This document shows positions 23,423 to 34,914 of a stretch of DNA of 64,000 nt, one piece after another. Each line of letters starts with the position of its first letter. Position 1 is the stretch's first letter. A program made the translations under genes and the position numbers. Source of the DNA: Xestospongia bergquistia (taxonomy: Eukaryota > Porifera > Demospongiae > Haplosclerida > Petrosiidae); contig OZ014414.1 of NCBI GenBank assembly GCA_963965975.1, positions 3,757,501-3,821,500 on the forward strand. Direction: 5' to 3'. Under the pieces are notes generated by a model. It was not told where the DNA came from, did not search any database, and saw only the letters and a list, made by a program, of their open reading frames with translations.

Positions 23423-23830
23423 TCATACAATCTGGTCCAAAGGAGATTGAAGGTCTTTCCCAGAAGCAGCAGGCTGCAGGTGTTTCTTTAATTCATTTAT
23501 ACCAGTTAGGAAATGTTCTTTTGCCATATGACACTTTGCCTCATGATTCATCATGTATTTGTTATACCAATATTTGGCTTGACACTCAGGTTGTGGTGGT
23601 ATATAATCAGGAAAATTACTCAAATATAGCCCTGCTGCTAGAGCAGAAATCATGTAATATTAATTTTTTTGAGATGGTTGTATGTTTGCATCTAAATGAG
23701 CATGACTCGTCGTGTCCATTGTATCTTCCAATGCTTGCTTGCTTACTTGCCAAACGCCACCATCATTGTACAAGCAAGTGTGTGCAGATGGTTCACTCCA
23801 TAATCTTTTCTAATGAAAATAAGTCTGTCT
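23423..23830 (-). pseudogene. intronless fragment, possibly lysozyme/transglycosylase-like
   Basis: The minus-strand frame has YNDGGVWQVSKQALEDTMDT, then TSHAHLDANIQ and a stop. A downstream open part follows with ISALAAGLYLSNFPDYIPPQ and QAKYWYNKY. The GG-x-WQV, DTxDT-x-SH, A-x-x-LYLSN and QA-x-YW-x-x-YN pattern recalls an uncharacterised lysozyme/transglycosylase-like family of phages and invertebrates. That is recollection, not a search. The frame is disrupted between the two parts, and no start is seen. It probably represents a retrocopy or captured gene relic in the long intron of the GTPase gene. The longer plus-strand frame over the same bases is the shadow. Confidence 0.35.
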
Positions 23831-23849
23831 TCTTGGAAAGCTAAGACTA

Positions 23850-25510
23850 GTTAGCTATAAGAAGGGAAACAACACTTCCAGGTATGTACGTGCGAAACTC
23901 CCTAGTCACGACTATCATTTTTCATGAAAAAATGGGCCAGGCGTATTATGAATAACAATACTTAATAAATAATATAATTATTAAAATTAATTTTAATTGT
24001 ATTCACTGTAATTTGATAATTGGAATTTGATAATTGGGACAATTAATGGATTAATGCTTGATAGTTCTAATGATTTTCAGATATATGAAACACAACACAA
24101 CAGAAAGACTTTTCAAAATTAGTAGACTAAGTGCCATGATGCGACTAGCAGAACTGTACTATAAACTGTCTTTACGTATTACTTTAACTATAAAAATAAA
24201 TTAATGCTCACAATGTGTAAAACCTGTTAAGAATTAATGAATAAAATGTAAATATACATTACATGTTCCATTATCAGTCACAACAACAGCAGTAATTCCT
24301 GAGTTATGCTACATATACTAAAACTGATTTTTATAAAACCAGGCACAATTATAACATAAGGTATTTTTTTACATTGTATGATCAATATTTAATAAAGTGC
24401 TGTCTGTTATGGAAGTAGCTGAAGTGAATCTCCACATTGTTATGTCTTACATGACAAGTAAGATACAACTTGGTTGAATGGTTTTAGAATTTTTCTTATC
24501 AATATATACAAGACAGATTCTTTTTCCTTATAGTACTGCTTTCATCTATATAGAAATGAGCAATAAATGTTACCCAGTTTTAGAAAATCTGAGTTTACAG
24601 TTCATTGACTTAATTAGAAATGTAAAATCTTTCCAACTGCAAAACCACCACACGATGACATCTTTTCCGCTGCAGCTTCAACGGATATAAAAACTTTTTT
24701 AGAGATAGTCTTAGTCTTCCTAGCTACTTTAGATGGTAGTGTAGAACAGCAGAGAAGTTACAATCTGCACCACGGGTATAATAGCCATCGCACATAGTGG
24801 AACACTGAGAAATGTTTACATCACAGTTGAAGGTGGATTCCTAAAGTATACTATATATTTTTCCCAAAAAAGTGAAAATTACGCGCAAGAGCAAGCAGTA
24901 GTTATCAGGCGTTTTCTTCACCAGGGTACGAGGCTATTACTATAGGTCATGACACAATGCATGATAACAACAAAACTTTACTAAAAATCATTACAGTAAA
25001 ATGTGAAATTTATAAGTAATGTATTAGAAGAGTTTTTGGAATCTTCATTTCAACAATTAAACACTCTGATACAATGATGTATATGATGCTATTGAACAGC
25101 ACAAATTTTTAGATAATAATCTATAAAAGGAAAAATGTTTATAATTATAATATTATATATTTGCATAAAATCTGCTGATACTATCCAAAAAAAGATTCTA
25201 CTTGTTAAATTGTGAATGTCCATTGTAATGTTTACATAATGAAAATGTATAATGTTCAACAAAAGTATAGTTGCTTGTTTAAGAAGTAAGTTTTGCATAT
25301 CAATATTAGGGTTGTATGTTAGTAATAACCTAAAGATGGAATGTATCCTATACAATACAGCAATAAAAGTCTATATTACTGACAAAATTATTATGGTACT
25401 AGTAAAATGATGTAAAATGAATGGACTATTATTAGTAAACATTTGGCTCAAAACTATCTTAGGACTACACAAGATTTGAGGTGTAGTAGGCACACAAAAT
25501 AGTATAAGAC
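23850..25510. other. no gene seen
   Basis: AT-rich, intron-like. Frames up to about 90 codons occur on both strands but have no splice context and no domain pattern. Confidence 0.3.
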
Positions 25511-25514
25511 ATAC

Positions 25515-25635
25515 TTTTTTCACCCTGTTGAATCACTCCACTGCTTCCAACAGCAGCTCCAGACAGGTTTTGCTGACCACTCTGTGTCACACTGTCATGT
25601 TCTGGCTTATCTTCTTCTATAGCTAGTGATGGAAA
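25515..25635 (-). CDS. linker exon, Ser/Gln/Gly-rich
   Basis: The frame reads SFPSLAIEEDKPEHDSVTQS, then GQQNLSGAAVGSSGVIQQGE, and ends at a GTATGT donor in phase 1. The acceptor is not clear (candidates AAAG/AG near 25635), so the 5' boundary is approximate. Composition is disordered linker-like. It lies in line with the downstream exons of the GTPase gene. Confidence 0.35.
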
Positions 25636-25649
25636 ACTCTTTATCAACA

Positions 25650-26810
25650 GAAAAATATCAGTATAGTAAGAACTAAATATATGCAGTACAGAATACTACT
25701 AGAATATGAACAACTGAAAATGCTATGGCTGTAGTCTAAACTTTATGGGTAGTCACTATCATTCACTACTAATGCCAATACACTTTGTTATGACTTGATT
25801 TGACTCTGAAGATTGTTTTCAGCCATGAACGTGTTAATTATGCCTCTAATAATAAATTCTCTTTTATGGATATTGTTCACTATATGATAGCAAACTTCAT
25901 CAGATGATTTAGGACCAAAAATTGGGGTCATTCAGGTTGACCTATTACACAGTAAATAGTGTAAATGAACAATATCATAGTCATTATTGATGGCATAACT
26001 TTATAGCTTAGAATTTACAACAGTATTTATTAACAACACAGTTCTCAGTGAGAAAGACTTTAATAATATTAGTGGTTAATCTATAGTTTCTCCTAGAATA
26101 ACTGCAGTTTATTGGAACATCAATATAAATCAATGTAATCAACCTAGCTTGGGCATGGTGCATAGTTACAAATGTTTTTGTATGTGTAAGTTGTGTATTA
26201 TAGTGAATCTTCTCATGTTTTGGTGTTGTGTCTTCTTAATATAATTATATCCTTCTTTAACAATTGATGATATTTTTGACAGTTTCTGAACTTCTCTGGT
26301 AAAGTAGAGAACGCTTGTTTTAATTTCACAATTGCTACTGAATGTGAATTATGCATAATGTAATGTGAGAATGAAAGGCTAAGTGTCTTATTAATAACAT
26401 ATATGTAATTATATATTTCAAGGTTGTGCCTTCATTAAATAGCTAATGTTTAATTTTATTGATAACATTTATGAACTTGAAGGCCATTTGAATGGTGCAA
26501 ATTATTTCTCTTTAGATTATTTCTATAGCATGAGCTATAGAAGACTGAGTTACTAGTTATTCTTATGATGGACAGATAACAGTCATAAACAAATGTGGAG
26601 TGTGCAATATCATTGTCTAATATTAACAGATTATTGACTTGGTATTATTAGCTAAGATACCTTAAAGTTTTTATGATAGCATTACATTTCCATAACATAT
26701 GCACATCAGTAAATGTTACATACACTACTTTTTAGCTTGGCTTTGACATGAAAAAATATTTCTTAGTCTTAATTAATTTTGGAAATGTTTGTCTTATATA
26801 ATTTAATTTA
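25650..26810. other. intron, no gene seen
   Basis: AT-rich sequence between two candidate linker exons; nothing supportable on either strand. Confidence 0.3.
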
Positions 26811-26815
26811 ATTAC

Positions 26816-26893
26816 TTGAGAGAGTAGTACACTCCCTTTTTGATGGTGCCACTTCCTCTGTGAATTGATTAGGTCGTTTCCGTGGTACGTCAC
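26816..26893 (-). CDS. 78-bp linker exon of the KRPN/SKR family
   Basis: The acceptor GTGTAG and donor A/GTAATT bound 78 bp, phase 1 at both ends. It encodes GDVPRKRPNQFTEEVAPSKR then ECTTLS. The KRPN...SKR core is shared with exons at 27812, 50299 and 51570, so this is a repeated cassette. Two basic clusters resemble a nuclear localisation or docking motif, but that is conjecture. Confidence 0.5.
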
Positions 26894-27111
26894 CTACACA
26901 AATAGGGTAATATGATAATGTACTTTGTAGATGGATAACTCCTGCAAAATTTATTGTAATACTGCAGTGTTTGTGTAAAGGTGATTTAATAAAACATTAG
27001 TGAATTTCTCTATAAGACCTTTTAGACTTATGCATAGCTTTTTCAAATGTTGTAATTCTGTTTTTAGGTAAGACCAGAGAATGTGACTATACTTAATTAT
27101 TATTAACATAC

Positions 27112-27168
27112 CAACTAGTTTAAGATCTTGACTAGTACCATAATGATCATGAGGTGAAAGTGGTGTAG
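27112..27168 (-). CDS. 57-bp linker exon
   Basis: The acceptor TTCTACAG and donor G/GTATGT bound 57 bp, phase 1 at both ends. It encodes ATPLSPHDHYGTSQDLKLVG. The donor context and the S-x-V/L-VG end resemble the 36-bp exon at 29090, suggesting common origin. No known domain. Confidence 0.45.
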
Positions 27169-27811
27169 CTGTAGAATAAAAGGAAAATGCTGATAATATT
27201 AGAAGACAAAAATTAAACAGAACGAATAGCTGTAATGACATCATACTGTCAAAATAGCACTAAAGTAATCTAAACACAATTAAACAGAATTTTTAACTAC
27301 ATTTCTCAATGAGCTACTAGGACATTAATAAGATCCTGTTCAATACAACAGAATCAGAAAAAGAAAAATGGATATCAGACTATATGGCAGTTTGAGTTTT
27401 AGCAATACTTCTGCAAGTCTACAGACTAATTTTATAGTATCTGCAGAGTTAATTTTTCATATTATGTGGTCCTCTCTTTCTCAAGGCTCTTTCTGTAGTA
27501 TCCACAAAGTGATTGGTATTTTTTATGCATTATTTATGAAACCCCTCCATATAAACTAATGTGTATCATTCTCCATATAGAATCACCTCTGTCTTCAAAG
27601 TCAAAATAGACAGAAGTTAGTAGTTTTTTATCAGTTACAAAATATTAAAAATGAAAGGTAAGTCTTTATTAATGGTTGTATCATAGTTAGAACTACGTTT
27701 TGCAGCTATATATATGAGAGCCACATGTACTAACATTTGAAATTAGCTTTGCTATGAAAAGTATCAAATCCTTTTCAAATTAAGTGCAATACAATTAAAT
27801 CAATTACTAAC

Positions 27812-27877
27812 TTAAGGAAGTAGTAGTTTTTCTTTTTGATGATGGCATTTCCTCCATGCTGTTGGGTCGTTTATGAC
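27812..27877 (-). CDS. 66-bp linker exon of the KRPN/SKR family
   Basis: The acceptor TATATAG and donor A/GTTAGT bound 66 bp, phase 1-1. It encodes GHKRPNSMEEMPSSKRKTTT then SL. It is a clear paralog of the exons at 50299-50364 and 51570-51635, which lie in the ZU5 gene. The same cassette is thus shared by two different genes. Confidence 0.5.
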   Translation of the reverse strand, partial: VINDPTAWRKCHHQKEKLLLP

Positions 27878-27879
27878 CT

Positions 27880-29085
27880 ATATAAATAGAACAACAAGAC
27901 AAATTTAATTCCAAATGGATCACATTAAATTCGTCAATAAAAATATCAATATTATAAATTTTTTTTAAAAATTGTACTTAAAACATTGTTAACATGTTAT
28001 ACAATGATCAGCCCAATAAAAAGTACACAGAAACTGTGTTTAGCTTTGAATTTTCACATTTATTTCTAATCATTAACTTGTGCTATATTTCTTGATATTG
28101 AGCTAACTTTAATGTTATTTACATTCTTGTGGTTATTTTGGTAGTATTCATAAAGTAATTGGTATTTTCAAGGTATTCCTTTTGACAATTCATGTGCTAT
28201 TATTCTCTAAAAAATAGCTATTGGATATATATAGATTAGTTGTCTTAATGGCAATGAAAAGTAAGTGTTTATAAACGCTTATATCATTGTTATAACTGAG
28301 ATTTGAAGTAAAATATGAAAATGTCACATGTTCTACATGTCCAGAAAACAAAAAAGGGAGGAACTTGAAGATCAGGGATGAAATTTGAAGTAGTAATATT
28401 ATTTTTTAGACATACAAACATATAACTTGGATTTGTTTCCAATAATTACAAAAAATATATGAAATAAACATTAAAAGTTCACCTAATATCCTGTTATCAG
28501 TGATATACATGAACTAAGACTAAACAAGCTATTTTGTAAACATATTTTACTGAATCAGATAAATTAGGGTCATGAATGACAATGAGAGTTTGCACATTTG
28601 GATTGATAATGTTTACAGCAGGCTCTGAATTGGTTGGCTCCAAAACAACAAAGGTGGAGCTTGAGTGTTGATATCATAACGATAGGAAGCTCTACATAAT
28701 GTACAAACTCATGTACATACCATAGAATTACAACAAGGTATGAATGACAGGAGATGTTAAGCATTGAATATCGTTTTATTTAGTTGTTAAAAAATTTTTA
28801 TATTGCAATTAAGTAGACACTGATAGATATATAGCTCATGCTATTACTATGATATATTATATTTGATAATAACTATAGCCGAGTCTAGTTTTCTTTTTTC
28901 TACTTTCTAAGCCATTATATAAGCAAAGCAACAAGCTTTTTTAATGTTATTCCTGACTTCATAAGGTGATGATAATATTAACCATTAATGTACTACAATA
29001 TTAGGATAGTGGATGGAATAATACAAACGCGCTTTATATAGAATACATTACACTACAGGTAGATAAAGTAGAAGTGTTCATTTAC
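27880..29085. other. intron, no gene seen
   Basis: AT-rich. A 64-codon minus-strand frame around 28570-28764 has no splice context or domain pattern. Confidence 0.3.
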
Positions 29086-29089
29086 ATAC

Positions 29090-29125
29090 CAACTGATGCA
29101 GAATCTTGCCTACCAGGATGAGAAG
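29090..29125 (-). CDS. 36-bp micro-exon
   Basis: The acceptor ATTCTATAG and donor G/GTATGT bound 36 bp, phase 1 at both ends. It encodes ASHPGRQDSASVG. It is the first in-phase candidate 3' of the GTPase exon (donor at 29737). It is short for an exon, yet both splice sites are good. Confidence 0.45.
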
Positions 29126-29737
29126 CTATAGAATAAATAAGGATAATATTAAAAGATAAAAGTATAATATTATATATATAATGCAATACATGTACAAACA
29201 AATAAATGGTAATGACTTAGTACTGATATAATAATGCAAGCTATTATTAACCCATAAAGCAGAGAATCTTTGACTTGATTTTCATTGTGCTACGATGTCA
29301 ATATGGTATATAAAATGTCATATGAAAGTAACAATTATACCAAAATTAAGTTAGAATGACTTGCTTTTTCGTGATATGTATAGATCAATTTGATAATCCA
29401 AGGCAATTGAAAAATGTAATTCTAAGAATGTGTACTGACATTTTAAAAAAATTATCGTTATTCCATTTTTACTGCTTCTTAAACCAAAGTTATTGATTTG
29501 TCATTGCCACCAAGATCATGTACAAGTGAAAAATCTAATCAATTATCTAAGCTCTACAAATATGGAAAATAAAACTATAGGAATCCTCTCATTCAACATC
29601 AATTATATTATACAATATGCTCAAGAATGTACAGGTGTTAAAGCTAATATGGTCAATTTAGAAATTATAACAGTTACACATCAAATATAACTAGCTTAAT
29701 GAAATTTAAGTAGTTTTTAAGTCTAATTAAAACTCAC

Positions 29738-31801
29738 CTCTAAACCAAGGTAGTTGACGTGTCTCATCAGTGTCAGTTGTTTGAGAGCTATCTTGACAAA
29801 TACACTTTAGTTTGTCATCACTTAAACGACAAAAATGTTCTGAAGCTTTTTTAGGGTACTCATGTATTGTACAATAAAAATATTCATTGACACTTTTCAC
29901 ATTAGCCATATATTGGAATTTACTTATCACTTCATTGATTCCTGTGTTGATGATATTTCGTAAAGTGAAGCATTCTGTAGAAGAGCCAGAATAATATACT
30001 GCAATCCAATAAATTCCATCAACTAAAAGAACATCACCATAATTAGTTTGTAAAGTGATGACATTACGATAACGTGGTGTGAAACGTAGTAGACGTTTAA
30101 GTTGAAAAGCAAACTGATTTTCAGAACATAGAAGATTGACAACTAATGAAGGGAAGATACCTCGAGGAAATGGCTTCATATCCCAAGATAGAATTAGAGG
30201 ATCAACGTATTTCTTAAAAGCACATGGTATGAAGACATAATTGGTCGATGGTGTAGTAGGAAGGACAGATGGAATAAAATACTTGTCCTCCTTGGGTAGA
30301 TAGGCCATGATGAGTAAACTGGTCATTAAATGGAGAAAATTGTCTGCTGTAAAGTCTTGACAGAATCCATTAAATAGGGGCCGTGACAATAAATCTCTTG
30401 TAAAACAACCCTCATCTTTGAGTTCTCTATAATGACTTGTTTTAATAGTGATACGATTACCTTCTATACCATGAACTTTCAAATGATCAATCGTTTCAGC
30501 AAAAGAGATTTTAATCAAATCAGAAAGTAATGTAAATAATGGTTGAGGATGAAGAAACACTACATTAGGTAAGATATCAGGAAAGTAAAGGAAGACAGTC
30601 AGATTATGATAATACATTAAAGCTGCTTTAACATCATCAACTTTCATTTGTAAGCCTTTGCCAATATCTTGGCATTTAGATTTACTCACAACAAATATGT
30701 TGGATTGACAAAACTTCTGGTCTAGTTCTAGCTTAAACAAAAACCATCGAATAGGGACTGGAGCTTTTACGGAATATTCACATATTTGACAACGGATTTC
30801 ATCAGCTAGTTCTTTCTCATACTTGTCTCTGGCAATAGCATTGACAGGAAAGATTACTGCATCTCCTTTTTCACGATAAAGAATGGCTTGATCTTTTAGA
30901 TTTAATTCTGTCAATTTTGACCAAAGAATAAAATTTTTGGTTTCTATTGACTCACCAGAATAACCAGGCTTCAATAGTTCATCATAGTATGTCCCCAATA
31001 CTATGCAGTGTGGCTTTTGAACATTCTCTTCTTCATTCTTATTTTCAGGCATTCTTAGAGGATTAACAGATGTTAATGAACGAAACGAAGCTTCAAGAAG
31101 CTGTAGATTTGTAATCTGCCTTTCAACTGGATAACCAATTAGTTTTCCTTGAACACAGAAGAAGAACTTAGCTTTATCATCAAGTTGCTCAACCAGCTTG
31201 TGTGTAAAAATATTGACTGAGTTATATTGTAACAAGGCTGGAGCAATATCTATAAATGCAGCCTGACCACCAGTATCAATTCCATATATCCAATGAGCTT
31301 TATAAAGCTCTTTAGACTCCTGTACATGATCTAACAATTTTATGATATGCTGAGATACATCAGACTTTGGTCTGTCTTCTATTGCCGTTATTTGGTTAGG
31401 TTTATTTATGTCTGTGTCTGGTAATGGCTGATATGACTCTGGTTCTTCAATTGATCTGCCAACTACATCACTTCCCACTTGATGAGCTTTGATTTCTGGT
31501 GATATTTCCATGTTGTTCTTAATATTTCCAGCAATAATTTCCTTTATATCATCAGGGTTCACTTTTTTCCATAATGATTTCTGATCATCACCTTTGATGG
31601 CAGTTATGACATGTGCTGGACGTGGGGCAACTGCATCACTACTGTTATGGTCATTGTCATTATCACTTGGTTCATCATTATACAGTAGCTTTAGAAAAGA
31701 TGATTTACCAGTTCCAGGTGCACCAGATATTGAAAACTTGGAGAATTCAACAGTTACAAAACCCTTCTTCATAGCTTTGTCCAGTAACACATCATTGGGA
31801 T
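29738..31801 (-). CDS. P-loop GTPase with COR-like region, single 2064-bp exon
   Basis: The longest intact frame in the window: 688 codons, phase 1 at both ends (acceptor TTACTAG, donor AGAG/GTGAGT). Counting from the Val codon at 31790, Walker A GAPGTGKS is at residues 23-30. A polar insert follows, then the G3-type motif DTGGQ at 172-176, followed by AAFIDIAPALLQYN. A G4-like VLGTYYDE at about 264-271 replaces the canonical NKxD. Residues 330-680 are a Cys-poor alpha/beta region with FTRDLL and a long LTSLLIMAYLPKE helix, in the position of the COR region of Roc-COR (ROCO) proteins. The Roc-like core would bind and hydrolyse GTP as a conformational switch. It lies between CARD-like exons (5') and linker plus DD exons (3'). 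No LRR or kinase is seen. Roc-like assignment is strong for the motifs; COR is inferred from position. Confidence 0.8.
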
Positions 31802-31804
31802 CTA

Positions 31805-32360
31805 GTAATAAAATAACTTTATGATTTTTTAAACTTTATTTAATTATCAATTTAACAAACTATGAATGTTAGGTTATAATAAAAATTGTTACTTTTTCAA
31901 AACTCAAACTGTCTGTTAAGAGCTAAAGATTGGGACAACTAAATGAACCTTTTTTTTACAAACAATTGTAAGACTGTCTGAGATGCTATGTGTGACAAGC
32001 AAATTAATCAAAATTGTCCCAAAAAGTCACCTTTCATTTTACTATGATCAGTCTTGTCTACTTACATAGCTCATGCAATGTACTATATCATATAAAAATA
32101 GGTCAGAGTATAAGACCAAAGAAACTATTTAAAAATGTAGTCTCAAGAGTAGTCACTACAAAGGCCAGGATGGATTAGGCAAGGGCTTATTATAGGCTAA
32201 CAGAACAAAAATGTTGCAAATATTAATAGATATAGAAATAGTGCCATCATTAAAGAGCTTTAACCTCCACTATCAACTTGTAGATCTACAAGTCTACTGT
32301 GTACTCTGGATCAATGATAAAATGAAATGGATCTTATCACATACTAGAGATAATAATTCA
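31805..32360. repeat. intron with dispersed repeat
   Basis: The block ATGATCAGTCTTGTCTACTT, with CAGCTCATG-like sequence after it (32045-32170), recurs at 49285-49410 and, more diverged, at 51755-51830. Non-coding repeat present in introns of both the GTPase and the ZU5 gene. Confidence 0.5.
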
Positions 32361-32366
32361 GCATAC

Positions 32367-32681
32367 TTTTATATATTGCCATAATTTTGTCAGCTATGTC
32401 AGCTCGGCCTAGATCTTTCAATACATCCAAAAAGATTGTAAAAATATCAGCATTATGCTTGATACGGTCTTTAACATTATCAAAAATCGTTGCACGACGT
32501 TCTTCTTCAGAATCTCTTGTTCTGTTGTCTCTAACTCTTTTGTATTCAATCTCAGATATAACTTCTCTTGCATAAAGTTTCCTAGCTAAATCAATAGGAT
32601 CAATTGTTGATTCAACAATCAGGTCAGTACATTGAACTAGAGCTTTCTTAGCAGCATCAGAGTTCAATACAGAACCACAAT
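32367..32681 (-). CDS. CARD/death-fold-like exon 2 (315 bp)
   Basis: The acceptor TTGTGTAG and donor A/GTATGC bound 315 bp, phase 1-1, open. After DCGSVLNSDAAKKALVQCTD come helices LIVESTIDPIDLARKLYARE, VISEIEYKRVRD, RRATIFDNVKDRI and a C-terminal IFTIFLDVLKDLG. The spacing (L-x-x-L...LL-x-x-L-x-x-x-x-I/F-x-x-FL-x-x-L) resembles CARD domains, which form homotypic complexes in innate signalling. It could equally be another death-fold subtype. It joins in phase to the 78-bp exon at 34118 (5') and to the GTPase exon (3'). Confidence 0.55.
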
Positions 32682-32689
32682 CTACACAA

Positions 32690-33236
32690 TATAAAAGAAC
32701 AGATAAACAAAACTCATTTATATATATTGGGATAATGAATGAGTTTATGTAAAAGACAAAGTTCAAATAATAGATATCTATTAATTAAACTTTTGATATT
32801 AATTATATAACAATAATATTATATAAGTACTTGCATTGTCATTCATAAATTCATTTTAAATATTTTTATTCCTTGCTTTATATGTATTGCTACAGCTAAC
32901 TAGTTATTTGCTAGTTATTAAAATTAGTAAACAATTATTATCAATGAAGAAAGTACTAACTCTGCAAATAGCATCAAGTAAATGCATATATATTTAATGG
33001 TTTATTTCTTTTGTCAAGCATGAAAATGTCATGTCAAAGTTATGAAAGTTAGCACTTATGAAGTGCTATAGAAGACAAACATGAAAAACTTGTTTGATAG
33101 ACAATTTGCTAGTCTAATACTTTTAAAATACATTCTGACTAACACAGAAAAGACTTAACGACCTAAAAACATTGGATAATGAAAATTAGGTGTTTATATA
33201 AGATATTTTTTAAGGCTACAAAGTGTGACAAATAAT
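32690..33236. other. intron, no gene seen
   Basis: AT-rich sequence between the CARD-like exon and the left arm of the inverted repeat; nothing supportable. Confidence 0.3.
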
Positions 33237-33535
33237 TTTCTGTAGCCACTTTATCTATGCTGGCCATCCATATAACTACATTAACCCCTTTGTTTGATTA
33301 AACTTACAATAATGTTATACTATAAATTACAAGAATATAAAAGTGCTAAGAAGTTACATATGTCATTATGGCAGGTGTGTTATAAAACCACAGGCATGTT
33401 ATGGACCACAAATACATTCATGATTTACCAGAAGCTTGTTATGAGGTTATATTGTTTGAGCATGCACAAGAATAACAACTTATATGGATGATATGATGGA
33501 GATGCTGACGTTTTATATCCTATAGAATACATTGT
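33237..33535 (+). repeat. inverted repeat, left arm
   Basis: About 300 bp whose reverse complement lies at 34915-35195, with long shared runs such as TTATCTATGCTGGCCATCCA and TATTGTTTGAGCATGC. The arms flank the MITE and the first two exons of the GTPase gene. Both arms hold the same 60-codon frame (MIKLTIMLYYKLQE...), but this follows from overall DNA identity and is not evidence of a gene. Confidence 0.85.
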
Positions 33536-33715
33536 ATGTACTATGACTTCTTGATGTAGCTAGCAGCTAGTAATATCAGTCCTCCATATCAGCCCTTGGG
33601 TTTGCTGTGTCTCAAGCTGATTAATATTTTAGGGTCCAGGTCGAATGATATTGCTATTATATACATCTAAGCCATATATATAGGTGTACCATCCCCTAAA
33701 TATATATATATATAT

Positions 33716-33978
33716 ATGTGACCATAAATACGAAAATGGTACCTAACGTACAAACAAATTTTGAGTGAACGCTTGCGTATAAATTGTTGCTATGCAGCCA
33801 TCTTAAACAGGAAGTTATTAAAATTCATTATGTAATGAGAGCAATGATTGACCTTCATGAATACCAAATAACATTGACTTCCTGCTCAAGATGGATGCGT
33901 AGCAACCATTTCTACACAAGCGTTTGTTCGAAATTCACTTGCGCGTTAGGTACCATTTTCGTATTTATGGTCACATAT
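33716..33978. mobile_element. foldback MITE with TA target site
   Basis: The ends are perfect or near-perfect inverted repeats of about 35 bases: TATATGTGACCATAAATACG at the left and its reverse complement at the right, continuing through AAAATGGTACCTAACG. The interior is also largely self-complementary (GCAGCCATCTTAAACAGGAA against TTCCTGCTCAAGATGGATGC). TA dinucleotides flank it, as expected of Tc1/mariner-type target duplications. It is about 262 bp with no transposase. Insertion is in the intron between the two CARD-like exons. Confidence 0.85.
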
Positions 33979-34117
33979 ATAGCTATGTATAGAGAAGTCA
34001 TATGATATATCTATAGCTTACAAGGACATCACGGCATATATATATAACTTTTATGTCACTTACAAGTCCTTGTAACTATGACATATGTGCGTGTGCCTGT
34101 GTGTGTATTACACATAC

Positions 34118-34195
34118 CTGCTTTCATTGGAGTATTAGAAGATGGTTGTTGATGACCTGAAACACTACCACAATATTTAGGTAGTTCATGCGCAT
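34118..34195 (-). CDS. 78-bp linker exon
   Basis: The acceptor ATTTATAG and donor G/GTATGT bound 78 bp, phase 1-1. It encodes YAHELPKYCGSVSGHQQPSS then NTPMKAG. It connects the first CARD-like exon (donor 34261) to the second (acceptor at 32682) in frame. Disordered, Ser/Gln/Pro-rich. Confidence 0.5.
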
Positions 34196-34261
34196 CTATA
34201 AATCAGCGAAATAGAATCAATTTATTATTACAACAAAGATGGCATACATGATGACACTTAC

Positions 34262-34589
34262 ATGATGCAGCAACATCATCAGCTACTTGTTTAGTAACTG
34301 GGCTCCCTTCTGTTGTATCAACTAAAACAAAAAGAAAGGTATCCAAAAAACTTGGTACAATTTCGACAGAGCTCTGAATATGACCAACTAGTTTCTGAGC
34401 TCTTTCTCGAGCAGATCGGCCAGTTAATCCATCCAAAAGTGTTCCCTTGAAAGTTGAGGTAATTAACTTCTCTTGTTCACAGGCTAGTATGACTGCCTCC
34501 AAATTTGTTTCTGCAACAGTTGTCAGGTCAACAATATATTGAGTGATAGCATTTTTTGCAGCTTTTCCTAACGTTTTTCTATCAGCCAT
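34262..34589 (-). CDS. first exon: CARD/death-fold-like domain
   Basis: The ATG at 34589 (MADRKTLGKAAKNAITQYIV) opens 109 codons ending at a GTAAGT donor in phase 1. An in-frame ATG at 34637 is an alternative start, but 34589 gives the better domain edge. The predicted helices are ITQYIVDLTTVAETNLEAV, ILACEQEKLITSTFKGTLLD, RSARERAQKLVGHIQSSVEI and VPSFLDTFLFVLV. The last, P-x-F-L-x-x-F-L, matches the closing helices of CARD domains. Taken with the following exons, the gene would encode CARD-like, linker, CARD-like, Roc-like GTPase, linkers, DD. The promoter should lie in or near the right arm of the inverted repeat. Confidence 0.55.
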
Positions 34590-34914
34590 AACACACACAC
34601 AGCTCTGATTTAGACAACGAAGGGTGTGTTGAGTCATGCATAGGTGGCAGGAAGTGCAACAACTGATCTCCACCCCTTAAACTTTACATTAACTATTATT
34701 AATTACGCTATCTTTAAAATGGTTGTGTGTTCTCCAAATTACATTAGGTCGTAATTATGATAAACTCAATAAAAGGTTGTTCTGGGTATAAAAGATAAAA
34801 ATAACACCAAATTATCCTGATGATTTACAATAATATTATATTAATTAGTTTATATTTTAGTTGATGTGAACGAATATGTCATATATATATATATATATGA
34901 CATGTTCCTATAGA

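Noticed and set aside
23347..23844. 165-codon plus-strand frame
   Set aside because: It overlaps the minus-strand lysozyme-like relic, has a chance-like composition and no splice or start context.
33634..33650. Second possible 2A motif (minus strand ...RPGP)
   Set aside because: It lacks D-x-E-x-N and is followed by a stop; only the 6864-7089 exon has the full consensus.
33784..34005. 73-codon plus-strand frame
   Set aside because: Lies within the foldback MITE and reads into its terminal repeat.
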